Shown here in pieces: positions 8,818-16,816 of a stretch of DNA of 64,000 nucleotides. The position numbers and the translations under genes are program-made. Within the stretch, counting starts at the first letter, position 1. Each line of letters opens with the position of its first letter. The DNA lies in assembly GCF_031844685.1 (NCBI RefSeq), contig NZ_CP134605.1, positions 2,934,001 through 2,998,000 of the forward strand, written 5' to 3'. Below the pieces are notes generated by a model that saw only the letters and a list, made by a program, of their open reading frames with translations, was not told where the DNA came from and searched no databases. Source of the stretch: Streptomyces sp. ITFR-21 (GTDB lineage: Bacteria > Actinomycetota > Actinomycetes > Streptomycetales > Streptomycetaceae).

Positions 8818-9414
8818 TCACCGCCCTGACGTATCCGCAGCGAGCACCGCTCCATCGCTGCCGTCGGCGAAGAGAAAGAAGAGAAAGGTGGGCTCGGCGA
8901 GGATGTCCCGTCCTGCCTCGCTCTTGTAGATCCCGTCGACGCTGCCGAACCGGGCTTCGCTGTAGTCGAGGCCCAGAAGGTTGGCGGCCTCCCGGACGGA
9001 CTGCTCGTCGGGGCCCTCGATCTCCAGGAAGGTGGGCAGGCCGGGCCAGGTGTCGAAGTCGAAGGCGACGTGGCCGAGTTGCCATTCCTCGCGGAAGTTC
9101 TCCTGGTAGCGGACCTCGCGCAGGCCGAGGCTGCTAAGGATCTCGGCCATCGCCTGGAGGTCGCCGACCTCGGTCTCGATCTCGGTCGTCCCATGGATGG
9201 ACGTGGCATCGCTGACCTGCTTGAGGGTGAGCGTGGTGCGCGTTCCTTCATCGCGCAGCCGCACCCACTGCGTGTCGTCGAGATCGTCGCTCTCGAAGAT
9301 CTTCCGTGTGAGCAACGTCCGTGGGAGGGCCTGGATGGCGCCCAGGTCCGCAAGCTTGGTCTGGAGTCCGATCACGTCGACGGACAGGAACTTCGCCTCG
9401 TACTCGTGCTTCAT
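8818..9414 (-). CDS. CYTH-domain protein (class IV adenylate cyclase / triphosphatase fold)
   Basis: A 198-residue protein beginning MKHEYEAKFLSVD. The ExExK signature of the CYTH superfamily is at residues 4-8 (EYEAK), and further family elements follow: a basic/acidic pair in WVRLRDEGTRTTLTLKQ and an acidic strand FLEIEGPDEQSVREAA. CYTH proteins form a triphosphate tunnel and act as thiamine triphosphatases, inorganic triphosphatases or CyaB-type cyclases. Which one applies here is unknown. It follows the TsaC-like gene by 61 bases on the same strand and may handle a nucleotide or triphosphate in the neighbouring pathway (inference). Confidence 0.85.
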   Translation of the reverse strand: MKHEYEAKFLSVDVIGLQTKLADLGAIQALPRTLLTRKIFESDDLDDTQWVRLRDEGTRTTLTLKQVSDATSIHGTTEIETEVGDLQAMAEILSSLGLREVRYQENFREEWQLGHVAFDFDTWPGLPTFLEIEGPDEQSVREAANLLGLDYSEARFGSVDGIYKSEAGRDILAEPTFLFFLFADGSDGAVLAADTSGR

Positions 9415-9475
9415 TACCGCCTTCTTGCCGGGTGGAAGAAAAGAGGGCGCCGACAGTTTGGACGTTGCCATTGAC

Positions 9476-10123
9476 TCAACCGACGAGTTCCCGGCCCAAG
9501 GCAGCCGAGAGAGCGCGTTGGTGGACCAGGCCGGCGCGCACCAGGCGGGCCTCCGGCGTCGAACAGTCGACGATGGCGAGGTGGTCGCCAGCCGGGCAGA
9601 CGCCGCCGTCCAGTACGACGGACACCGGGACGTCGGTGAGCTTGAGGAAAGCCTGGACCTCGTCGACGGTGATCGACGGTCCCGGTGCGTCCGCGTGCGC
9701 GTCTCCGGAGACATTGACAGTGGTCGCGGCGACGGGGACGGCGGCTGCTTCCGCGAGCCTCCCAAGAGCGTCGGAGGAGCGGGTGACCAGGGCCGGGGCG
9801 CCGACCGCCGTGTACTGGGCGCTGGTCTGCTCGTCACGCCACGGCAGGAGGAGGGCGAGGTCACCGGGCCAGAATGCCTCCATGAGCTTGCGGGCTTCGT
9901 GGTGGACGACGAAGTGCCGCTCGCAGTGATCTGCGGAGGGGGACACGAGGACCAGGGACTTCGTGAGGGGACGTTGTTTTGCGTGGAAGATACTGCGGCA
10001 GGCCGCCTCGTTGGTGGCGTCTGCGCAGATCATGTACCAGCGCCGGGTGGGCACGATGACCAGCCCACCGGTCTCGATGGCGCGGGCGGCTTCGTGAATC
10101 TGGTCTAAGGGGATCGATCGCAC
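9476..10123 (-). CDS. Sua5/YciO/YrdC (TsaC-like) family protein
   Basis: A 215-residue protein starting at a GTG (VRSIPLDQIHEAARAIETGG) with GGAAG five bases upstream. The YrdC-fold signature is present: VIVPTRRWYMICADATN near residues 22-38 and KQRPLTKSLVLVS near 50-62, matching the K-x-R...K-S/P block that binds ATP and bicarbonate in TsaC. TsaC makes threonylcarbamoyl-AMP for tRNA t6A. A second copy inside an enzyme cluster is more likely a specialised carbamoylation-type enzyme, as the YrdC domain serves in some natural-product carbamoyltransferases, but that is inference. No C-terminal SUA5 domain is present. Confidence 0.8.
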   Translation of the reverse strand: MRSIPLDQIHEAARAIETGGLVIVPTRRWYMICADATNEAACRSIFHAKQRPLTKSLVLVSPSADHCERHFVVHHEARKLMEAFWPGDLALLLPWRDEQTSAQYTAVGAPALVTRSSDALGRLAEAAAVPVAATTVNVSGDAHADAPGPSITVDEVQAFLKLTDVPVSVVLDGGVCPAGDHLAIVDCSTPEARLVRAGLVHQRALSAALGRELVG

Positions 10124-10245
10124 GGGACTTCCGTTTCTGACGTCGGAGTGTGAGGTCGGCCGTGACCTGTCCGGCCATTCCAGGGCGAATGACTCCCGTG
10201 CCGAAACAGGAGACATCGCGCGCGACCGTGGGCGAGATGATGCGG

Positions 10246-11007
10246 TTACGCCGTCCGTTCCGACAGCAGTGCCGACAGGGGCGGGTAATCGAGCCACGGG
10301 TTCTGCAGAGCTTGGATTTTGCGCTCGGCGTGGTGGATGTGCGAGATGCGGAAGTAGGCCATGACGCGTGGCTCGGTTCCGGTGTTGCTGCCCACCGCGT
10401 GCGGCACGAGGTGGTGCATCAGCAGCAGGTCGCCGGGGTTTCCCAGCAACGGGGTTCCGTCCTGGGCGTCGATTGCCGGTGGTACCTGGTCCGTGATGCC
10501 GGAGGTCCATTGGTCGCGGAACCATCGCGACATCTCCAGGTGAGCGCCGGGCTGGACCCGCAGCGCACCCGCCTTGGGGTCCGTGACGTCGGACAGCACC
10601 ACACCCACGAGCAGGGAAAACGTCCGGAGTTCCTCCGGGTCCAGGTGGGGGCAGGCGACGCCGTCGACGTGCATCGGTTTGACCGGCTGGGCAGTCCGGA
10701 GGAGGTGTTCCGGAAGGCGGATCTGGACCTGAACCGTGGTGACCCGCTGGATGTCTCCACAGAGTTCGACGGCGAGCTGGGCAGCTCCCGAGCGGGTGAA
10801 GAGGGCGAGCAGATCGGGATGGCTGCCCAGCTCGGGAGCGAAGGTGCGCTGGGTGTACTGATCGATGAGGGCCTCGTCCATCGCCTCCCGACACCATTCG
10901 TCGGTGAGCGCTCGGGCGCGGGTGACGAGTGCCGGGTCGACGGCGTCGCGCTTGATGATCAGGCCGTCGCGCAGGAAGTCGTGTTTGTCGTCGACGGTGA
11001 GGGCCAC
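10246..11007 (-). CDS. Phytanoyl-CoA dioxygenase (PhyH) family Fe(II)/2-oxoglutarate oxygenase
   Basis: A 253-residue protein. The iron-binding facial triad is visible: His113 and Asp115 in MHVDGVACPH and His203 in HHLVPHAVGSN; Arg214, 11 residues on (EPRVMAYFRIS), would hold 2-oxoglutarate. These enzymes hydroxylate, halogenate or desaturate small molecules and are common in tailoring steps of natural products. I chose the GTG at 11005-11007 because AGGAG lies seven bases upstream; a TTG two codons earlier is possible. It lies between the creatininase-like gene (27-base gap) and the TsaC-like gene, all on one strand. Confidence 0.88.
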   Translation of the reverse strand: MALTVDDKHDFLRDGLIIKRDAVDPALVTRARALTDEWCREAMDEALIDQYTQRTFAPELGSHPDLLALFTRSGAAQLAVELCGDIQRVTTVQVQIRLPEHLLRTAQPVKPMHVDGVACPHLDPEELRTFSLLVGVVLSDVTDPKAGALRVQPGAHLEMSRWFRDQWTSGITDQVPPAIDAQDGTPLLGNPGDLLLMHHLVPHAVGSNTGTEPRVMAYFRISHIHHAERKIQALQNPWLDYPPLSALLSERTA

Positions 11008-11034
11008 GGGCAAACTCCTGAAAGGCTCGGCCCT

Positions 11035-11832
11035 CTACGGGCGGTGGGTGGTGAGCTGTTCGAGCACGTCAGCGGCGGCGTCGAGAGCTCCGGCCAGAAC
11101 GGACCGGCCGTGGTGGGCGGAGGCAGAACGGGGATCGCCACCGACCACGCCGTGGGTCGCGATAGTGGCGTCGCCCGAGGACCACGGCCAGGTCACCCCA
11201 CGATCGAACACGATCCGCCGGGTTGTTTCCGGGCCTTGGGAGCCGAGGGAACCGTCGGCCGGTAGGCGGTCAAGGTGGACGTCCTCCGGCGCAAGGGCCA
11301 GCATCAGCGAGGTCTCGCGCACACCCGCGTGAACTTCCGGGACCTGCCCTTCTGTCCGGACAGGCGATAGCGCGCTCGGGTGGATCACGCACACCGCCAC
11401 CCCGTACGCGAGGCGCAGCTCGTGCACTGCGGCCTCCAGAACTCCGCGGTTGCCACCGTGGCCGTTGACGATCACGAGATGCCCCGCGGCGGTGGCTCGC
11501 GTGTACCCGCGGACCACCTCGTCCAGCAGGGACAGGAACGTCGCCGCTCGGAGCGTCACCGTGCCGGGCGCCCAGAGGTGCTCCGGTGAGAGTCCGTACG
11601 GCATGGCGGGCAGCGCCCACAGGTCATGGCGTTCGCCGTAGCGCTCGACGAGGAGTTCGGTGAACGCCTCGGCTATGACCGTGTCCGTGTTGAGCGGCAG
11701 GTGCGGTCCGTGCTGTTCGCACGAGCCGATCGGCAGGCACAGCACCGATGTCTTCGTGAGCGCGCCGGTGGTGTCCGGTGCCGCCAGCCGACCGTAGCGC
11801 CGGCAGGCGACAGCCATGGCGGTCCCGGTCAT
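11035..11832 (-). CDS. Creatininase-family amidohydrolase
   Basis: A 265-residue protein with the metal-binding pattern of the family: PIGSCEQHGPHLPLNTDT gives Glu39, His41 and Asp50; VNGHGGNRG has His125; HAGVRETSLML has Glu173. Members include creatinine amidohydrolase, the FAPy deformylase-like ArfB and the mycofactocin maturase MftE, all opening amide bonds with two metals. No mycofactocin precursor or MftC is here. Its ATG overlaps the stop of the upstream methyltransferase gene by four bases (ATGA), so it belongs to the operon running down from 18.5 kb. Confidence 0.85.
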   Translation of the reverse strand: MTGTAMAVACRRYGRLAAPDTTGALTKTSVLCLPIGSCEQHGPHLPLNTDTVIAEAFTELLVERYGERHDLWALPAMPYGLSPEHLWAPGTVTLRAATFLSLLDEVVRGYTRATAAGHLVIVNGHGGNRGVLEAAVHELRLAYGVAVCVIHPSALSPVRTEGQVPEVHAGVRETSLMLALAPEDVHLDRLPADGSLGSQGPETTRRIVFDRGVTWPWSSGDATIATHGVVGGDPRSASAHHGRSVLAGALDAAADVLEQLTTHRP

Positions 11833-12620
11833 TCCTGGGGCCTGCGGCCGATGCGGATGAGGAACTCGTTGTCCTCGGGGAAGGTGTCGTCGTCGCTGTG
11901 CTCGGCGAGCACCGCCTTCACGGAGGTCTCGAACTCCCCGAGGCGGTCGCCGAAGAGGTGTGGTGCGGCGAACGTCGTGGAGTACAGGTAGCCGAGCACG
12001 CTTTCGGCGGTCCAGGTGCGGTGGACCGGTACCCGGATCTCCTCGACCTCGCAGAACGGCGACTCGGCCATGATCTCGCTGTAGGGCCGGTCGTGGTGCT
12101 TGAAGGTCCCGGAGCCCGCCCTGCGCTCCTCGCCCAGGAATTCCTGGACGACTGCACGTACGTCCCGCTTCCAGGCGCTGTCGGCTGCCCAGAAGCTGTT
12201 GTCTCCGAAGATCGCAACGGCTCCGTGCGGAGTGACCTGCTGGTCGAGGAGTCGGAGGACGGCGGCCTGGTCGAGCCAATGGAAGGCCCGGCAGATCGTG
12301 ACGAGGTCGGCCCGCCATCCGGCCGGGGGAACGAAGTCCTCGGCGGTCGTCTCGACCAGCACGAGCTCGCTTCCGGACGGCAGGTCCGGGCGGAGCGCGG
12401 ACTCCGCCGCGGCGAGCATCTCCGCGTCGTTGTCGATGGCGATGATGTCGTCGAACCGGCCGAGCAGGGACTCGGCAACAAGCCCCGTACCAGTGCCGAC
12501 GTCGAGCAGCCGGCGCGGACGGGCCTGCGGGGCAGCGTGGTCGAGGACGACTGCGACCTCCTCGGGGATACCCGGGCGATACTGGCGGTAGAAGCCGACG
12601 GTGCCGGTGAACAAGGTCAT
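11829..12620 (-). CDS. Class I SAM-dependent methyltransferase
   Basis: A 263-residue protein. Motif I LLDVGTGTGLVAESLL (about 39-54) is followed by the acidic end of strand two (IIAIDNDAEML) and the post-II strand DLVTICRAFHWLD (about 105-117). This resembles the UbiE/Methyltransf_11 type that acts on small molecules, with the aromatic FHWLD lid common in actinomycete tailoring methyltransferases. Substrate unknown. Overlaps both neighbours by four bases, so it is translated together with the HAD and creatininase-like proteins. Confidence 0.85.
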   Translation of the reverse strand: MTLFTGTVGFYRQYRPGIPEEVAVVLDHAAPQARPRRLLDVGTGTGLVAESLLGRFDDIIAIDNDAEMLAAAESALRPDLPSGSELVLVETTAEDFVPPAGWRADLVTICRAFHWLDQAAVLRLLDQQVTPHGAVAIFGDNSFWAADSAWKRDVRAVVQEFLGEERRAGSGTFKHHDRPYSEIMAESPFCEVEEIRVPVHRTWTAESVLGYLYSTTFAAPHLFGDRLGEFETSVKAVLAEHSDDDTFPEDNEFLIRIGRRPQE

Positions 12621-13282
12621 GAATCGCTCCGTGTGAGGTGGTGCCGGACGTGGGTGACGGCGTCAACGAGATCGTGGGCGACCCGTATGCGCTGTTCAAC
12701 GAGGAGGCGCGGGTCGGGAACGGTGCGGCCGTGGGAGATCCAGACCGCCCTCGCCCCTGCGGTTGTGGCTCCCTGGATGTCGCATTCCCAGTCGTCTCCG
12801 ACGTGGACGATGCGCGACAACTCCACCCCGCACTCCTCGGCGACCGTCTGGAACGCACGGTCGTCAGGCTTGGCGTAGCCGGTACGGCAGGAGGGGAAGT
12901 GCGCGCTCACCCACGGCGAGAGCAGATCGAGGAGACGCTCCGGATCGGCTTCGGTGCACGTCACGTTCGACAGTGTCACGACGGACGCCATGTCGCTCAG
13001 CGCCCGCAGGGCCTCGACCGTCCCGGGAAACAGCACCAGAGGGGCAACAGGCAGGTCGCGGGGGAAGTCGGACGGCTCGATGCGGAGCGCCAGGCAGACC
13101 CTGTCGACCACGGCCTCGGTGATCTCGGGCACGGTGTGGAGGACGTCGCGCATGACCCTGCGGGCCTCCTTGGGACCGAGGGGCGAGGCAGCCGCCAGCC
13201 GGGCCGCGAGACCGGGTCCTTGCGCGCTTCCGAGCGTGCCCCCGATGTCCAGGCTGATCAACGCTTGCGCCCTTGTCATCAC
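12617..13282 (-). CDS. HAD-like hydrolase with a DxGGT motif I
   Basis: A 221-residue protein of the haloacid dehalogenase fold. Motif I is LDIGGTLG with the nucleophile at Asp12; motif II is VVTLSNVT, motif III contains YAKPDDRAF and motif IV is HVGDDWECDIQGA. The second aspartate of the phosphatase DxDxT motif is replaced by glycine at position 14, which removes the usual general acid/base. A phosphatase role is therefore uncertain; dehalogenase-, phosphonatase- or mutase-like chemistry, or a modified phosphatase, are options. Start is GTG at 13280-13282 or the next ATG. Both overlap the stop of the gene upstream. Confidence 0.82.
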   Translation of the reverse strand: MMTRAQALISLDIGGTLGSAQGPGLAARLAAASPLGPKEARRVMRDVLHTVPEITEAVVDRVCLALRIEPSDFPRDLPVAPLVLFPGTVEALRALSDMASVVTLSNVTCTEADPERLLDLLSPWVSAHFPSCRTGYAKPDDRAFQTVAEECGVELSRIVHVGDDWECDIQGATTAGARAVWISHGRTVPDPRLLVEQRIRVAHDLVDAVTHVRHHLTRSDS

Positions 13283-13719
13283 GCCGCCTCGGGGTGGTAC
13301 GGCGCCAGAGCGGAGACGATGGCCTCGATGCGCGCTGCCCGGATGGCGTCGGTTGTGGCTTCACCGAGGAACGTCAGCGCGTAGCGCAGTTCGGCCGGGT
13401 CGAGCGCATCCACGTCGCGTGCGCGCTCCCGGGCCGCTTCCGTGAGGTCGGCGGGGATTCTGCGCGGGCGTGCGCCGTGCGGCAGGTGCAGGACGGCGGT
13501 CCAATGCGCGGCCAAGGCGGGGACCGCTTCCGTGGGGCGCAGGACGGTGACGTCATCGAAGCTGATGATCCGCACGGGGACAGACTTGGAGCCGAGGTCG
13601 AGTCGGCCGGTGAGAAAGGTGTCGTGTCCTTCGACGTGCTGTTCCAGGACGAGCAGCAGGCCGTGCTCGTCCCGGCGGGTTGTTCCGGTGACGGGGAGCG
13701 TTTCGTTGGTGGAAGTCAC
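13279..13719 (-). CDS. Hypothetical protein of the enzyme cluster
   Basis: A 146-residue protein beginning VTSTNETLPVTGTTRRDEHG. The first 70 residues look like a beta-rich domain (LLLVLEQHVEGHDTFLTGRL, PVRIISFDDVTVL) and the rest like helices (DLTEAARERARDVDALDPAE, RIEAIVSALAPY). I recognise no family, signal peptide or membrane segment. Its GTG overlaps the stop of the enolase-superfamily gene and its stop overlaps the HAD start, so its product is made in step with them. That argues for a dedicated role such as a binding subunit or carrier. It has only one long open frame with good G/C third positions. Confidence 0.65.
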   Translation of the reverse strand: MTSTNETLPVTGTTRRDEHGLLLVLEQHVEGHDTFLTGRLDLGSKSVPVRIISFDDVTVLRPTEAVPALAAHWTAVLHLPHGARPRRIPADLTEAARERARDVDALDPAELRYALTFLGEATTDAIRAARIEAIVSALAPYHPEAA

Positions 13720-14774
13720 TGCGGTCTCCGGGGCTCGGTGCCTAGGCCGGCGGATGCGGGTGAGGGGAAAGCGCCGTGTACGGGCGTCCAGGGCCCCTTG
13801 TAGAGCTGCTGGCGGCGTGGCTCCCACTGGCGCCGGTACTCGACCGCCGGGACGACGTCCGGGAACGCCGCCGCGAGGTGAATGCCGGGTACGAGGGAAC
13901 GGCCGTGTGGGTAGAGGGAAGTGCTTGCCTCCCGCGCCGCAGAAACGATTTCGACAGCACGGGTGAGCCCGCCGCAGCCCACGACGTCGATCGTGAGGGC
14001 GGCAGGCCGGATCTCGCCGAGGAGACGCGGCAGGTCCTCCTCGGGCATGAGCATCTCCCCGACCGCCAAGGGAAGGCCGGTGGCGGCGAGACGTCCGTAG
14101 ACCGGCAGATCGTGCTCAGGCAACGGGTCCTCTAGCCAGAGGAGCGCTGAGGCGTCCACCTGGGCAGCGAACGCGGTGCTCAGTTCGGGGTTCCATGTGC
14201 CGACCGCGTCGACGGCGAAGCCCGTGCCGAGATGCTGGGCGGCCCGCTGTACGGCGCCCACGAGGTCACGGGCTTCGGAGGCGATGGTCGGTCCCGGCCG
14301 CCGGCGCAGGCCCCACTTGGTGAACGCCCAGCCTTCCTCGGCCACTTGCACGAGCGCATCAGGCATTTCCGAGCTGGTGAGGTCCGCCCGGAGCCATGAA
14401 GCGTAGGCGGGGACCTGGGTGCGAGCGCGCGGCTGTGCCATCAGTTCGGCCACCGGTTTACCCAGCAGGCGTCCGTGCAGATCCCAAACCGCGCAGTCCA
14501 CGGCGCCTACGGCCCATTGTTCGAGCCACCCGCGTCGGTCACCGCCGGCCGCCCTGCACAGCCGCCGTACCAGGCCCCAGTGATCGGTGACGGGGGTACC
14601 GGCCGCGGCTGCGGCGATGGCCTCGACGGCGCGACCCACCTCCGTGCTGACAGGGCCGTACCAGCCGACGTCGCCGCCGCCCCGCGCTGCCACGAAGACG
14701 GTGTCGTCACCAGGGCAGCTGGCTTCTGCCGTCAGGACAACCTCGATCCTGACCAGGGCGGGCTCCATCATCAC
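13716..14774 (-). CDS. Enolase-superfamily enzyme (mandelate racemase / muconate lactonizing type)
   Basis: A 352-residue protein with the barrel motifs of the superfamily. FTKWGLRRRPG (about 150-160) stands where MR enzymes have the catalytic lysine after strand 2; the pattern is KWG rather than KxK. DAVGTWNPEL (about 193-202) gives the first metal ligand, LLWLEDPLPEHD the second and LAVGEMLMPEED the third. SLYPHGRSLVPG carries a histidine where MR-type enzymes have their second base. Such enzymes dehydrate or epimerise carboxylates by removing an alpha proton. The likely substrate is an acid sugar or similar. It sits between the phosphoketolase-like gene (4-base overlap) and the unknown protein (4-base overlap). 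Confidence 0.85.
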   Translation of the reverse strand: MMMEPALVRIEVVLTAEASCPGDDTVFVAARGGGDVGWYGPVSTEVGRAVEAIAAAAAGTPVTDHWGLVRRLCRAAGGDRRGWLEQWAVGAVDCAVWDLHGRLLGKPVAELMAQPRARTQVPAYASWLRADLTSSEMPDALVQVAEEGWAFTKWGLRRRPGPTIASEARDLVGAVQRAAQHLGTGFAVDAVGTWNPELSTAFAAQVDASALLWLEDPLPEHDLPVYGRLAATGLPLAVGEMLMPEEDLPRLLGEIRPAALTIDVVGCGGLTRAVEIVSAAREASTSLYPHGRSLVPGIHLAAAFPDVVPAVEYRRQWEPRRQQLYKGPWTPVHGAFPSPASAGLGTEPRRPQ

Positions 14775-16816
14775 GCCGCCTCTCGCTTCCGGTCCACCAA
14801 CCGGCGGGCCGCGCGCAACAGGCCGGCCGGGTCGAGACCGAGCTCGTGAGCCAGCACCACTTGCGGCGCGGGTTGGAGTGGCTCACGCCAGCCGACGACC
14901 TCGACGGGACGCCCGAGCCTTCCGCCCAGCAGCCCCCACACCGCGGCCGGGTGGCCGAGGGTGACCACGAGCACGGGTACGTGCCGGCCGAGGTAGCCGT
15001 CGAGTTCGGAGTCGGCCAGCCCACGCGGCCAGACGGCCGGATCACCGAGGACCGTCAGATCGAGGACGCTCACGACGCGGACCCGGCACCCGAGCTTCTC
15101 CCGGATGACGGGCACCGAAGCGGTGGCGACGTCGGCGGGGAGATCCCCGGCGACCACGACCGTCAGTCCAGGCTCTCCGTCGTCGCTGAGGTGCGGCCAA
15201 ACGGCCAGGCCGTGCCTCTGCTCCTCGCTGATCGTGGCGGTGGGATGGTTCACGGTGGCGTGCTTGCCGACGATCAGGACGTTGATGCGTCCGACGGAAC
15301 CGAGCGATTCATCCAAGGCGACAGCCGCCCTTCGCGGATCCGCAGGCGTCAGCACGCGCACCGCTGGGTCGCCAGTGGCGAGGAGCATACTGGCCAGGGA
15401 GGGATCGCCGTGGGTGTACACGTTGTGCCAGCCGTACGAGGTGAGCAGCAGATTGAGGCTGGGGGACGGCTTACCCACGGCGAGGCGCCGGTGCTTGCTA
15501 TGCCCGACGATGCCTGCGGCGAGGAGGGGCGAGAACGCCTCGTACGAGATCAGAACGCCTCGCCGGCCGCTGGCCGTCCATCCGGACAGCCAGCCCAGGA
15601 GAACTTCTTCGGCCAGCACTTCGGACACCCAGGGTTCGTCCTGCAGCTCCGCAAGGTGGTTCGAGGCGAGTTCGTCGGGGCTGAAGACCCGGAGGTCTCC
15701 GACGGCGGCGTGGCCACGCAGAACCTTGGCGATGGCGTGCCCGAACCGGTCGCCGCCGGGATTCCTTGTGTGGAACGGACTGGGCCAGGGCGTCTTTGCG
15801 TGACGAGCAGCCAAGTGCCATCTGGCCGCGCCCAGCGCATCGGCGAGGTCGCCTGCGGGTTGCCCGCTGCCGTCGAAGAGCTCGGCGGGCCGGTAGGAGG
15901 CCAGCCACTCCTCCAGCTGCTTCCGCTGGAATTCGTCGTATCGGGCGCCGCTCAACGGTGTCTTGTGGGCGTGCGCTGTGCCCAGCACACGTTGGCCCCC
16001 CACGGTCTCCGGACCGCTCCACCCCTTCACGCATCGGAGGAACACTGCTGCCCGGTCGCCGCCAGCGGACTCCTCTAGCGCCTCCGAAAGCGCCGTACGG
16101 AAGGCGCAGTGTTCGTCGTCCGAAGCTGCCCCGACATCGACCACGCGGCCACGCCAGCCCAGCCCAGCCGCGTACGCACGGAGCTGCGCGTCGTCCATAC
16201 CGCCGAGCAGCGATCGGTCACCCATCCTGAAGCCGTTGACGTGCACGATGGGCACCACCGCGCTGTTCTGCAGCACGCGGGCCGCGAGCCAGGAAGCAGC
16301 AGTCGTAGGGGTCTCGCATTCGCCGTCGCCAATGACGGGAACCACGACCCGGCCCGGAAAGTCGGCGGCCAAGCCGTGGCTGAACGCCAGTACACCGCCG
16401 AGACAACCGCCTGGAGCAGCGCCCGCCGCCAGGAGCGGGTGGACCTCGGAGCCGAGTCCATCGGTCTCGGGGAAGTCGCGGGCGAGCCGGGCAAGCCCCT
16501 GGGCATCGCGAGAGTACTGGGGGCGAAGCATCGCGAGCTCGCCGGTCAGCCACGCGAACGCCAACTGGACGACGCCCGCGTGGCCCGCGCCCAGTACCGG
16601 TACGACCTCGCGACCGGGCGGCGCTTCCCCTGCCGCAAGCACGATGTGCGCGAGGGCCAACGCGGTGCCGGGAACGGTGCCCCAATGACCCGACGGCCGC
16701 GGCTTGACGTGCCCAGCCTCAAGCGGCTCGGCCAGCAGGACGTTGTCGTTCAGGTGGAGAAGCACCACCGAGATGTAGGTGGCGGCCCGCCACAGCGCGT
16801 TCGCCTGACTCGTCAC
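14771..16816 (-). CDS. Phosphoketolase-family (XFP) thiamine-diphosphate enzyme, short form
   Basis: A 681-residue protein starting at a GTG (VTSQANALWRAATYISVVLL). It has the phosphoketolase marks: VKPRPSGHWGTVPG (38-51), GAGHAG (76-81), SEVHPLLAAGAAPG (123-136) and the ThDP/Mg motif VIGDGECETP (161-170), then IVHVNGFRM. Classical xylulose-5-P/fructose-6-P phosphoketolase is about 790-820 residues and splits sugar phosphates to acetyl phosphate plus an aldose phosphate. This protein is over 100 residues shorter, and several otherwise strict spots differ (GAGHAG for GPGHG, SEVHPLL for the usual PGSIHEGGELG). It may use another ketose in the pathway. Coupled by 4-base overlaps to the radical-SAM-like gene upstream and the enolase-superfamily gene downstream. 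Confidence 0.85.
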   Translation of the reverse strand: MTSQANALWRAATYISVVLLHLNDNVLLAEPLEAGHVKPRPSGHWGTVPGTALALAHIVLAAGEAPPGREVVPVLGAGHAGVVQLAFAWLTGELAMLRPQYSRDAQGLARLARDFPETDGLGSEVHPLLAAGAAPGGCLGGVLAFSHGLAADFPGRVVVPVIGDGECETPTTAASWLAARVLQNSAVVPIVHVNGFRMGDRSLLGGMDDAQLRAYAAGLGWRGRVVDVGAASDDEHCAFRTALSEALEESAGGDRAAVFLRCVKGWSGPETVGGQRVLGTAHAHKTPLSGARYDEFQRKQLEEWLASYRPAELFDGSGQPAGDLADALGAARWHLAARHAKTPWPSPFHTRNPGGDRFGHAIAKVLRGHAAVGDLRVFSPDELASNHLAELQDEPWVSEVLAEEVLLGWLSGWTASGRRGVLISYEAFSPLLAAGIVGHSKHRRLAVGKPSPSLNLLLTSYGWHNVYTHGDPSLASMLLATGDPAVRVLTPADPRRAAVALDESLGSVGRINVLIVGKHATVNHPTATISEEQRHGLAVWPHLSDDGEPGLTVVVAGDLPADVATASVPVIREKLGCRVRVVSVLDLTVLGDPAVWPRGLADSELDGYLGRHVPVLVVTLGHPAAVWGLLGGRLGRPVEVVGWREPLQPAPQVVLAHELGLDPAGLLRAARRLVDRKREAA

